Shown one piece after another: positions 9,472-16,098 of a stretch of 64,000 nucleotides of DNA. Below the pieces are notes generated by a model, which saw only the letters and a list, made by a program, of their open reading frames with translations, did not search any database and was not told the origin of the DNA. Source of the DNA: Blautia parvula (GTDB lineage: Bacteria; Bacillota; Clostridia; Lachnospirales; Lachnospiraceae); the NCBI RefSeq assembly GCF_020215665.1, contig NZ_CP084061.1, forward strand, positions 3,642,501-3,706,500, written 5' to 3'. Position 1 is the stretch's first letter, and the number at the start of each line of letters is the position of its first letter. Position numbers and translations under genes: made by a program.

Positions 9472-10809
9472 TTATCTGCTATACAATTTATCATACATAT
9501 TCATGACCGCTCCTTTTAATTGGATTCCGTATCCGCTCTCCTCCAGTTTACAGGCAGCCACCACATAATCCTCATTGAATGTGACCAGATAGCACTTGTT
9601 TTTATCACCGGCCACTTCTGCCGTCCCGCTCTTTGCACAAATTCCGTATTCTGTCATTCCGTAATACTGACCTGCTGTTACCTGCATAAGATTTTTTAAT
9701 GTTTCAGCGTTTTCTTTACGAAGGGGAATCGCCAGTTCTTCTTCCTTTCCCTTATACAGTGTCTTTCCGTCCAGAGTAATCTCGTCAACCAGGTAGGGGC
9801 GCAGCATGACGCCTCCGTTTCCAATACTCTGGGCTATCATTGCCAGATGAAGAGGCGTCACCAGAGTTTTTCCCTGACCGTAACCGGTATCTGCGATCAG
9901 GGCCTCACTGTAATCCCCCATATCCAGATGTGATTCCAGTGTAGTAAAATCCAGTTCTATATCCTGCCCGATCAGATACTGAGACGCTTTCCTCTCCAAA
10001 GTGCTTCCCCCAATCCTGAGAGCCATAGTGCCGAAATATACATTTGAGGAATTACCTAAAGCTTCCTGCAATGCAATGGTACCAAAAGCCGCATTTCCAC
10101 TGTTTTTCACCACATGACCTCCAAGGACCGTATTTCCCTTATCTTCTATGATATCTTTTTCAAGCCCTTGCTCTAAAAGGGCAGCAGCGGTAACCATTTT
10201 AAACGTACTCCCCGGTTCTGCTGCATCCTTAAACCCATTTGGGAGGAAAAACCCCTCCGTCTGATTCCACTCCTCCATGTGGTCAGCAATCTGATTCGCA
10301 TTAAATTCTACTGTTTTTGAGGAAGCTAAAGCAAGTATTCTGCCGGTACGGATATCCAGAACTATCATAGAACCTTCCATCCCTTCAATGAGGCTGTATG
10401 CCTTTTCCTGAATCTGATGGTTTAAGGTAAGTGTTATATCTGCTCCCTTTTTATTTTCCCCCTGCATATAAAGATAGCTCTCATATCTTCCCCGCAGCCC
10501 ATATTTGCCATAAACCGGATCATTATACCCAAGAAGCCAGGAGTAAGATTCCGGATAAAACAAAGTACCGCTTTTCCCCGGCTCTGTTCCCTGGGAAAGA
10601 ATAGTTTTGCTGCTATCCCAAATCGCACCTTCTATGGTCTCCTGACGATACATATTTTTTAATGTACTCTTCTTTAGTTCATCTGTGCCGGTGTTGAGCC
10701 CTTTAACTGCAGAGGTTCTTCCCATAAGAAAATAGCAGAATACCACCACCAAGGCCAGGATAACTGCCAGCAATACTTTAGTTCTCTCTAATAACTTTTT
10801 CTTCTCCAT
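9472..10809 (-). CDS. Class B penicillin-binding protein (transpeptidase, FtsI/PbpA type)
   Basis: 445 residues from the ATG at 10809, chosen because GAGGAGAGGG lies 6 bases upstream; an earlier in-frame ATG at 10872 would overlap the previous gene by 95 bases. An N-terminal membrane helix is followed by the transpeptidase domain with all three active-site motifs: S-T-F-K (S-x-x-K) near residue 200, S-S-N (S-x-N), and K-S-G-T (KTG box variant). The pedestal region is short compared with full-size FtsI, resembling actinobacterial PbpA. It should cross-link peptidoglycan outside the membrane, paired with the SEDS polymerase encoded just upstream with a 32-base overlap. Ser/Thr kinases often regulate such pairs; that link is inferred from gene order here. 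Confidence 0.9.
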   Translation of the reverse strand: MEKKKLLERTKVLLAVILALVVVFCYFLMGRTSAVKGLNTGTDELKKSTLKNMYRQETIEGAIWDSSKTILSQGTEPGKSGTLFYPESYSWLLGYNDPVYGKYGLRGRYESYLYMQGENKKGADITLTLNHQIQEKAYSLIEGMEGSMIVLDIRTGRILALASSKTVEFNANQIADHMEEWNQTEGFFLPNGFKDAAEPGSTFKMVTAAALLEQGLEKDIIEDKGNTVLGGHVVKNSGNAAFGTIALQEALGNSSNVYFGTMALRIGGSTLERKASQYLIGQDIELDFTTLESHLDMGDYSEALIADTGYGQGKTLVTPLHLAMIAQSIGNGGVMLRPYLVDEITLDGKTLYKGKEEELAIPLRKENAETLKNLMQVTAGQYYGMTEYGICAKSGTAEVAGDKNKCYLVTFNEDYVVAACKLEESGYGIQLKGAVMNMYDKLYSR

Positions 10810-12157
10810 ATCTTTCCCTCTCCTCTTTTCCATTTGCTTTTCTTCCAAAGTTTCTGTGGTCTGTACTGCCACACCCCAGGTACAAAATCAGCGCTGCCAT
10901 CATAAATGCGGCCATAAGTGCTGTTCCCCCATTACTGACAAATGCAATCGGAACTCCTGTCATCAGGAAGAAACCTGTGGAGCCCAGAATCATGAGCATA
11001 GATTCTGCAAACAAATAATAGACACATCCAACCACAATACCGGTATTTTTCCCTGATTCTGCCCCCAGATAAAGTTTAATACCTTCCACCAACAATGCCA
11101 AAAACAACAAAACCATAAGAATTCCAACTGCCAGCCCCATATGCAGCAATATGGATGTAAAAATGTAATCAGAATCCTCCACAGGTATCTTAACCGGATA
11201 GTCACTGCCAAACCAACCGCCCAGAGCCATGGCTTCTCTGGCTTTCATTCCCTGGTATCCGGTCCCCAGAGGATCATTCTCCGGATGCAGCCATATGGTA
11301 ATTCTGGACTGGATTTTTATGACCATGCTACAGCACTTTTGTAAAAACGCAGAGATATCTGCCCTGCCATTGGCATACCAGAGAATCCCTGCACCAATAC
11401 CTGCTCCTGTAATTCCCACACCTGCAAAAGAAACCAAAAGACCCAATAAAAAACGCCACGATTTTAAAAACAAAATGCAATAAACACCATAAACCAGAAG
11501 CATGAGAAGAAAAGATCCCATCTCGCTGATACCTACGGAAAATAATAAATTGATGCCCAGATATCCTCCCGAGACCAGCAGTTTCATCCAGTCTTTCCAC
11601 TCCATACAACAGAAAATCATTGTATTCACATACACAAACAGTATTTTTATAAATTCTGTTGGCTGGATGGAAAACGCTCCAAATGTAATCCATGCCCGCG
11701 TTCCCTGGGCATCTGTTCCCAAAATCAGCAGTACAAGATAAATCATCACTGTGGCAAGCACAGCAGACACAAGTATTTTTTCAGGTTTCCAGATACTGAG
11801 CCATTTGTAATGGGTAAATATCATAATTCCTGCTGCCGCCACTGATGCAAGAAATATAATCTGTTCTTTTACCGCATAAGATGAAGATTCATTCTGGATG
11901 ATACACTGCATGGCAATTCCCATATACAGCAGTAAAATGCAGAAAACAGGAAATTTGAAACTTGTTTTATGATAAAATGAAAATATAAGGGCAAGAGCTG
12001 TCACTGCCAGCATAGGCAGAAACAACGCCAGATAATGCTCCAGGCTTCCTCCTCTTGCTTTCACAAAAAAAACCGTTACCGTTTCTGCGCCTAACAGGGA
12101 CAGCATTATTCTGCTAAATGCTGGATTTCTTACTGCGGATTCTATTTTTCTTCTCAT
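10778..12157 (-). CDS. SEDS-family peptidoglycan glycosyltransferase (FtsW/RodA/SpoVE)
   Basis: 459 residues from the ATG at 12157, preceded by GGGAGG at a good distance; an in-frame ATG at 12193 lacks such a site. The protein has about ten hydrophobic helices. SEDS signatures are visible: R-A-W-I-x-x-G with the following Q-P-T-E-F-I-K (family: QPSE-x-x-K), S-D-Y-I-F near the catalytic Asp loop, and the C-terminal T-G-V-P-I-A-F-V-S-N-G-G stretch. It should polymerise lipid II into glycan strands and is translationally coupled to the PBP gene. An AT-rich TATAAT sits at 12207-12212, but no clear -35 box accompanies it. It is the first gene of the signalling/cell-wall locus. Whether it serves division, elongation or sporulation cannot be told from sequence. 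Confidence 0.9.
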   Translation of the reverse strand: MRRKIESAVRNPAFSRIMLSLLGAETVTVFFVKARGGSLEHYLALFLPMLAVTALALIFSFYHKTSFKFPVFCILLLYMGIAMQCIIQNESSSYAVKEQIIFLASVAAAGIMIFTHYKWLSIWKPEKILVSAVLATVMIYLVLLILGTDAQGTRAWITFGAFSIQPTEFIKILFVYVNTMIFCCMEWKDWMKLLVSGGYLGINLLFSVGISEMGSFLLMLLVYGVYCILFLKSWRFLLGLLVSFAGVGITGAGIGAGILWYANGRADISAFLQKCCSMVIKIQSRITIWLHPENDPLGTGYQGMKAREAMALGGWFGSDYPVKIPVEDSDYIFTSILLHMGLAVGILMVLLFLALLVEGIKLYLGAESGKNTGIVVGCVYYLFAESMLMILGSTGFFLMTGVPIAFVSNGGTALMAAFMMAALILYLGCGSTDHRNFGRKANGKEERERYGEEKVIREN

Positions 12158-12310
12158 ATTGCAACCTCCCGGCCTCATTGCCTGTGTTTTCATTTCCTTT
12201 ATATTTATTATATATAATTTATTTTGAGGTTCTGTTTTTATTTGACCACTTTACCCGGCGCATGTTTATGCACTGTACTCTGAATAGGTACGGAACAGGG
12301 GGAAGGAAAT

Positions 12311-12395
12311 TTTTACACAACAAAAAAACCCGCAGAACCTAAGTTCTACGGGCATCTTATGCTCGGATACAATATGCCATATGGTACTCTATGTG
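12311..12395 (-). repeat. Copy A of the tuf-terminator repeat (diverged)
   Basis: About 75 bp resemble the tuf terminator region at 14657 onward: the shared opening TTTTACACAACA, a hairpin at the same place, then CATCTTATGCT-GGA-ACAAT-T-CCAT. The hairpin at 12329-12352 followed by seven T on the minus strand is a working-looking terminator for the anti-sigma gene. Unlike copies B and C it carries no tuf coding remnant. Confidence 0.7.
12329..12352 (-). terminator. Rho-independent terminator of the ECF sigma/anti-sigma operon
   Basis: Ten-base stem with one mismatch (CCCGTAGAAC/GTTCTGCGGG on the minus strand), 4-base loop, then a run of seven T. It lies about 50 bp after the anti-sigma stop codon. 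Confidence 0.8.
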
Positions 12396-12403
12396 ATAAA
12401 ATG

Positions 12404-12883
12404 TCAGTAAATTCTTTTAAACATTTTTTTTGCTGTATTCTTTCTGATCATCTTTCTGATAAGCAGTATGAGCAAAAAATAAACTGCACATACTATAATC
12501 CCCGCAACACAACTCCATGACGCCAATACATACCAAAGACTTTTTACTCTTTGAATTTGATAATTGGCTATCTCTCCCCGTTCGAGAACCGTAAGCCCTA
12601 ATACAGCAATTGGGAAACATGCACCCAAAATAAAAGCTATAATTGCCCCCAAAGCCGTCAGCGCTTTTTGATAAAATCTAACTTTTTTTAAAGGATTATT
12701 TTTTAATTCAACATCAGAAGTTTGAACATCTATCTGCATTTTCATATCATCCATCTTTTTTTTACAATCTTTGCATTGGCTTAAATGTCTATCAATATCC
12801 TTTTTCGTTTGTTCCGATAATATATCATCCTGATACAGCGGTAATAGATCCGAAATAATATAACATGGAAGCTCTTTATTCAT
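12404..12883 (-). CDS. Zinc-finger anti-sigma factor
   Basis: 159 residues. The N-terminal 60 residues fit the zf-HC2 anti-sigma zinc-binding domain, with the H-L-S-Q-C-K-D-C motif (H-x3-C-x2-C) near residues 33-40. Two or three hydrophobic helices follow (about 75-100 and 115-140). The gene starts 8 bases inside the end of the ECF sigma gene, with AAGGAGA upstream of its ATG, so the two are translationally coupled. It probably holds the sigma factor at the membrane until an envelope signal releases it. The pair sits in an islet between two copies of the tuf-terminator repeat. Function is inferred from motif and pairing. Confidence 0.85.
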   Translation of the reverse strand: MNKELPCYIISDLLPLYQDDILSEQTKKDIDRHLSQCKDCKKKMDDMKMQIDVQTSDVELKNNPLKKVRFYQKALTALGAIIAFILGACFPIAVLGLTVLERGEIANYQIQRVKSLWYVLASWSCVAGIIVCAVYFLLILLIRKMIRKNTAKKMFKRIY

Positions 12884-13352
12884 CTTTCAAAATCTCCTTT
12901 ACAATTTTTTGTTTTCCCCTAAAGAAAGTGACCCTTGTCCAGTTTTCTGTTTTGCCTATAATCTCTCCGATTTCAGCAAAAGATAAATTGCTGATCAACC
13001 TCAGATACATGACTTCACGTACCGGCTCATTCAAATCATGTATCAACTGTAAAATCTCTTTTTGTTCCCATTGAACATTTATATCTTTTTTATCTTCTAT
13101 TTCCAGGATATCATCCTCTATGGATAAAATCTCCTGATGTTTTCTTACATATTTCAGCCAAACATTTTTAGCGATTCCACACAACCATGTCAATATGGAG
13201 CTATTCCCCTTAAACCGGTCAATACATTGAACAGCTTGAAAAAAAGTCTCCTGCGTAAGCTCTTCTGCAAGATGTTCATTATTTGTCTTACTCAATAAAA
13301 ACAAAAATACTTTTTTTGAATACATCTCGTATATTTCTTCTATCGACTGCAC
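12876..13352 (-). CDS. ECF-type RNA polymerase sigma factor
   Basis: 158 residues, a typical ECF length. Region 2 is recognisable as A-E-E-L-T-Q-E-T-F-F-Q-A and the following F-K-G-N-S-S-I-L-T-W-L; region 4 as E-V-M-Y-L-R-L-I-S-N-L-S-F-A-E-I-G. It starts with GTG at 13352 behind a strong GGAGGGGAGGG site. It directs RNAP to a small regulon controlled by the coupled anti-sigma factor. A minus-strand TGTAAC (13401-13406) lies upstream and resembles some ECF -35 elements, so autoregulation is possible but unproven. Its regulon cannot be read from this window. Confidence 0.9.
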   Translation of the reverse strand: MQSIEEIYEMYSKKVFLFLLSKTNNEHLAEELTQETFFQAVQCIDRFKGNSSILTWLCGIAKNVWLKYVRKHQEILSIEDDILEIEDKKDINVQWEQKEILQLIHDLNEPVREVMYLRLISNLSFAEIGEIIGKTENWTRVTFFRGKQKIVKEILKDE

Positions 13353-13438
13353 GTTTACCCTCCCCTCCTTCTATTCGTTAGTACCAAATTCTCCTATTTT
13401 GTTACAACCTTATATTATATTTTTACACAACAGAAAAA

Positions 13439-13463
13439 CCCCGGAAACCTTACGGTTCCGGGG
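13439..13463 (-). terminator. Terminator hairpin in repeat copy B
   Basis: CCCCGGAA/TTCCGGGG stem, then five A on the plus strand (T on the minus strand). Identical to the tuf terminator. In its present place it would terminate transcripts from the HEPN/nucleotidyltransferase pair. Confidence 0.8.
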
Positions 13464-13517
13464 CATCTTATGCTTGGACACAATGTACCATAGATACGAA
13501 TCTATATTTAGATTATA

Positions 13518-13571
13518 TTACTCGATGATTGCAGCAACATGGCCTGAACCAACAGTACGTCCGCCTTCACA
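13518..13571 (-). pseudogene. tuf: Remnant of a tuf 3' end (last 16 codons and stop)
   Basis: Minus-strand translation gives [16 protein letters not shown]-stop; intact tuf ends [16 protein letters not shown]-stop. Two replacements and the loss of everything upstream show a decayed or displaced fragment. It may be the old chromosomal end of tuf left behind by integration, or the relic of a second tuf gene. Confidence 0.85.
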
Positions 13572-13673
13572 TTTTAATCTGACCCAAAACGCGGACCTTT
13601 AAGGACAGTTTTTATCCTAATTGCCGCTATTACCGCTATTTTTACAAATTATAATGTGCCACCGCAATTTTTT

Positions 13674-13699
13674 TAGAACCATATTAGAACCACGGCTTA
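13674..13699. repeat. 26-bp direct repeat, left copy
   Basis: TAGAACC, four to five variable bases, then AGAACCACG-CTTA. It matches 14574-14599 with about five differences in the same orientation, exactly 900 bp away. The stop codon of the HEPN gene lies inside it. The two copies bracket the HEPN/nucleotidyltransferase pair, so they may be ends or core sites of a small inserted element. Confidence 0.6.
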
Positions 13700-14104
13700 T
13701 ATCACTATACCTCTGTTCTGCTCCAGATAGATCCTTACACTAACCACAATGTCCTCAGCAGAATGTAATTGCTCCGCAGTCTCATCTAATGAAGCAATGT
13801 AGAAATCATCATAATCGCTGGCTTCTCTTTTCCGTTTTAGGCGCCCCAGCTTTCTCCCAATCTCTCTAGGAAAAATATCTGTAGCCACAAAATACTGATT
13901 AAAATATGCAACCGCATCTTTGTGTCTTTTAAAATCAACCTCCCCCAAAGCTAATACTGCCTTTATTGCATAAAATGCAGCATAATAGCCCCGATTAATA
14001 GCATCCTTATAATGTCGGTTTTCCATACACAATTTTGCCGTTTCTAAAGTCTCCAACGCGGTCCGATACCTATATATGCATAAATCTTCCGCTTTGCTAT
14101 CCAT
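13697..14104 (-). CDS. HEPN-domain protein (probable toxin of a HEPN/MNT module)
   Basis: 135 residues, almost all helical. The centre matches HEPN proteins of the HI0074 type: N-R-G-Y-Y-A-A-F-Y-A-I-K-A-V-L followed by a K-R-H-K-D-A-V-A-Y-F-N-Q-Y-F stretch. In known HEPN/MNT pairs the HEPN protein is an RNase or an adenylylated partner, neutralised by the nucleotidyltransferase. The start overlaps the upstream gene by 8 bases, giving tight coupling. The pair lies between direct repeats in an islet at the tuf 3' end. Toxin activity is inferred from the family; a catalytic R-x4-6-H motif is not clear-cut here. Confidence 0.82.
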   Translation of the reverse strand: MDSKAEDLCIYRYRTALETLETAKLCMENRHYKDAINRGYYAAFYAIKAVLALGEVDFKRHKDAVAYFNQYFVATDIFPREIGRKLGRLKRKREASDYDDFYIASLDETAEQLHSAEDIVVSVRIYLEQNRGIVI

Positions 14105-14432
14105 TTATCACTACCCCTTCATCTCTTACATTTCTGTAGAAAGGCAAAGTGTCCACCCAATATTCATACTGTGCTTCATTCTTTATTATCGGAGAAATAT
14201 CTATGCCCGTCTCGATTTCTATTTCAAAGGCTATATCATACACATCATTTTCAATCCGCTTAATTTCCGAATCACTCATTTTAACCAATATCATTAAATC
14301 CACATCGGAAAAATCATGATTATCCCCCCGAGCATAGGAACCATAAAGAATCACCTTCGATAAGCTGCTGCCCAACAGCTTTCTCAACTGCAAAGAAAAC
14401 TTATATACTACATTCCTTACATCATCTGGCAT
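14097..14432 (-). CDS. Minimal nucleotidyltransferase (MNT), probable antitoxin partner of HEPN
   Basis: 111 residues from the ATG at 14432, chosen because AAAGGAGG stands 8 bases before it. The protein has the pol-beta nucleotidyltransferase core: I-L-Y-G-S-Y-A-R-G near residue 27 and F-S-D-V-D-L-M-I-L, giving the G-S-x10-D-x-D catalytic pattern. In characterised pairs the MNT antitoxin adenylylates the HEPN toxin. A promoter with TATAAT at 14455-14460 precedes it. Part of the islet between tuf and the ECF sigma gene. Confidence 0.87.
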   Translation of the reverse strand: MPDDVRNVVYKFSLQLRKLLGSSLSKVILYGSYARGDNHDFSDVDLMILVKMSDSEIKRIENDVYDIAFEIEIETGIDISPIIKNEAQYEYWVDTLPFYRNVRDEGVVING

Positions 14433-14454
14433 ATCACATCCTCCTTTCATTTTT

Positions 14455-14483
14455 ATTATATCCCATCCAATTTCCTTTGTATA
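14455..14483 (-). promoter_or_regulatory. Candidate promoter of the MNT/HEPN pair
   Basis: Minus strand: -10 TATAAT (14455-14460), 17-base spacer, -35 TATACA (14478-14483; four of six consensus bases). It lies just ahead of the MNT ribosome site. Confidence 0.5.
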
Positions 14484-14573
14484 CAAGAATATATGATCAT
14501 CTTACTAATGCCGCTTGTCCAACAATAACAATTTGCCATTAAAACATGCTGAATCCACATCAGCTATCAAAAA

Positions 14574-14599
14574 TAGAACCAAAACAGAACCACGCCTTA
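14574..14599. repeat. 26-bp direct repeat, right copy
   Basis: TAGAACC-AAAAC-AGAACCACG-CCTTA, the partner of 13674-13699. It lies outside the MNT gene on the tuf side, so the two copies frame the module. Confidence 0.6.
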
Positions 14600-14656
14600 C
14601 GTTCTGTCGCCCACACACTGCTCTGCTGCAAACACTGAGTGCCGAATCTTTTATTC

Positions 14657-14808
14657 TTTTACACAACAGAAAAACCCCGGAAACCTTACGGTTCCGGGGC
14701 ATCTTATGCTTGGACACAATGTACCATACGGTACGAATCTATATTTAGATTTAATTACTCGATGATTGTAGCAACACGGCCTGAACCAACAGTACGTCCA
14801 CCTTCACG
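14657..14808 (-). repeat. Copy C of the tuf 3'-end/terminator repeat (at intact tuf)
   Basis: The functional copy: last codons of tuf, spacer and terminator. Nearly identical to 13421-13571 and related in its terminator part to 12311-12395. Confidence 0.9.
14675..14699 (-). terminator. tuf/str-operon terminator
   Basis: Minus strand CCCCGGAA stem with matching TTCCGGGG arm, short loop, followed by five T; about 55 bp after the tuf stop codon. Confidence 0.85.
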
Positions 14809-15948
14809 GATAGCGAAAGTAAGACCCTGGCTCATAGCGATCGGGTGGATCAGCTCGATTGTCATCTCTACGTTATCACCAGGCATGCACATCTCTGTGC
14901 CTTCCGGTAAGTTGCAGACACCTGTAACGTCTGTTGTTCTGAAGTAGAACTGCGGACGATAGTTGTTGAAGAACGGTGTATGACGGCCACCCTCGTCTTT
15001 TGTCAGAACGTAAACCTGAGCTGTGAATTTTGTATGGCAGGTGATGGAACCTGGTTTAGCCAGAACCTGTCCTCTTTCGATCTCGTTTCTCTGAACACCA
15101 CGAAGCAGTGCACCGATGTTATCACCAGCCTGAGCCTCGTCTAACAGTTTACGGAACATCTCGATACCTGTTACAACTACTTTACGTGTCTCTTCTTTCA
15201 GACCAACGATCTCAACTTCTTCAGATACGTGAAGAACACCAGCCTCTACTCTACCGGTAGCAACTGTACCACGACCTGTGATAGAGAATACGTCCTCTAC
15301 AGGCATGATGAACGGTTTGTCTGTGTCACGCTGAGGATCCGGAATCCAGCTATCAACTGCAGCCATCAGTTCCATGATCTTGTCGCCCCACTCGCTGCTG
15401 GGATCTTCCAGAGCTTTCAGAGCAGAACCCTGGATGATCGGTGTGTCATCGCCCGGGAAGTCATACTCGCTTAACAGCTCACGGATCTCCATGTCAACCA
15501 GCTCAAGCAGCTCTTCATCGTCAACCATATCACATTTGTTCATGAATACAACGATGTAAGGAACGCCTACCTGACGGGACAGAAGGATATGCTCTTTTGT
15601 CTGAGCCATAACACCATCAGTTGCAGCAACAACCAGGATAGCGCCATCCATCTGAGCAGCACCAGTGATCATGTTTTTAACGTAGTCAGCATGGCCTGGG
15701 CAGTCAACGTGTGCGTAATGTCTGTTTTCTGTTTCATATTCAACGTGAGCAGTAGAGATTGTGATACCACGTTCTCTCTCCTCCGGAGCTTTATCGATAT
15801 TAGCGAAATCTACTGCTGCGTTACCTGCAACTCTCTCAGAAAGAGTTTTTGTGATAGCAGCTGTCAGAGTTGTTTTACCATGGTCAACGTGTCCGATGGT
15901 ACCAATGTTACAATGCGGTTTGCTTCTTTCAAATTTAGCTTTTGCCAT
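14755..15948 (-). CDS. tuf: Elongation factor Tu
   Basis: 397 residues, full length. The GTPase motifs are intact: G-H-V-D-H-G-K-T near residue 19, D-C-P-G-H near 82 and N-K-C-D near 137, followed by beta-barrel domains 2 and 3 ending in V-A-T-I-I-E. It delivers aminoacyl-tRNA to the ribosome. It is the last gene of rpsL-rpsG-fusA-tuf, 150 bp after fusA, and has its own promoter with a -10 at 16059. AAGGAGG precedes the ATG. A short remnant of a second tuf 3' end lies about 1.2 kb downstream. Confidence 0.98.
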   Translation of the reverse strand: MAKAKFERSKPHCNIGTIGHVDHGKTTLTAAITKTLSERVAGNAAVDFANIDKAPEERERGITISTAHVEYETENRHYAHVDCPGHADYVKNMITGAAQMDGAILVVAATDGVMAQTKEHILLSRQVGVPYIVVFMNKCDMVDDEELLELVDMEIRELLSEYDFPGDDTPIIQGSALKALEDPSSEWGDKIMELMAAVDSWIPDPQRDTDKPFIMPVEDVFSITGRGTVATGRVEAGVLHVSEEVEIVGLKEETRKVVVTGIEMFRKLLDEAQAGDNIGALLRGVQRNEIERGQVLAKPGSITCHTKFTAQVYVLTKDEGGRHTPFFNNYRPQFYFRTTDVTGVCNLPEGTEMCMPGDNVEMTIELIHPIAMSQGLTFAIREGGRTVGSGRVATIIE

Positions 15949-16058
15949 TTTGAATTTCCTCCTTATTCACATGCGCCCCGTCTGGGCAATTTTATTATTT
16001 TTTTGTTGCCTCATAACGAGGCGGTTGGAATATCAATATATTCAACCTGCTATCCTTG

Positions 16059-16087
16059 ATTATATTGCAAATCAAGGATATTTGCAA
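16059..16087 (-). promoter_or_regulatory. Internal promoter for tuf
   Basis: Minus strand: -35 TTGCAA (16082-16087), 17-base spacer, -10 TATAAT (16059-16064). It lies in the fusA-tuf gap and would add extra tuf transcription independent of the str promoter. The same stretch can fold into a hairpin (ATCCTTGAT arms). Confidence 0.65.
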
Positions 16088-16098
16088 GTTTTTAATTA

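Larger units (their letters stand above)
13421..13571 (-). repeat. Copy B of the tuf 3'-end/terminator repeat
   Basis: About 150 bp nearly identical to 14657-14808 (by eye roughly 95 percent): same TTTTACACAACA opening, same hairpin (13439-13463), same spacer, then the last 17 codons of tuf. Homology stops abruptly at 13571, where copy C continues into intact tuf. Confidence 0.9.
13353..13696. other. Gene-free spacer holding a tuf 3'-end duplicate
   Basis: From low to high: the sigma leader (13353-13420), repeat copy B with terminator and tuf remnant (13421-13571), about 100 bp of AT-rich sequence in which I recognise nothing, and one copy (13674-13699) of a 26-bp direct repeat that recurs exactly 900 bp away. 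No open frame is convincing. Confidence 0.7.
14433..14754. other. Gene-free spacer between the HEPN/MNT pair and tuf
   Basis: It holds the MNT promoter (14455-14483), the right copy of the 26-bp repeat (14574-14599), about 55 bp of unremarkable sequence and repeat copy C with the tuf terminator (14657-14754). I see no further gene. Confidence 0.7.
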
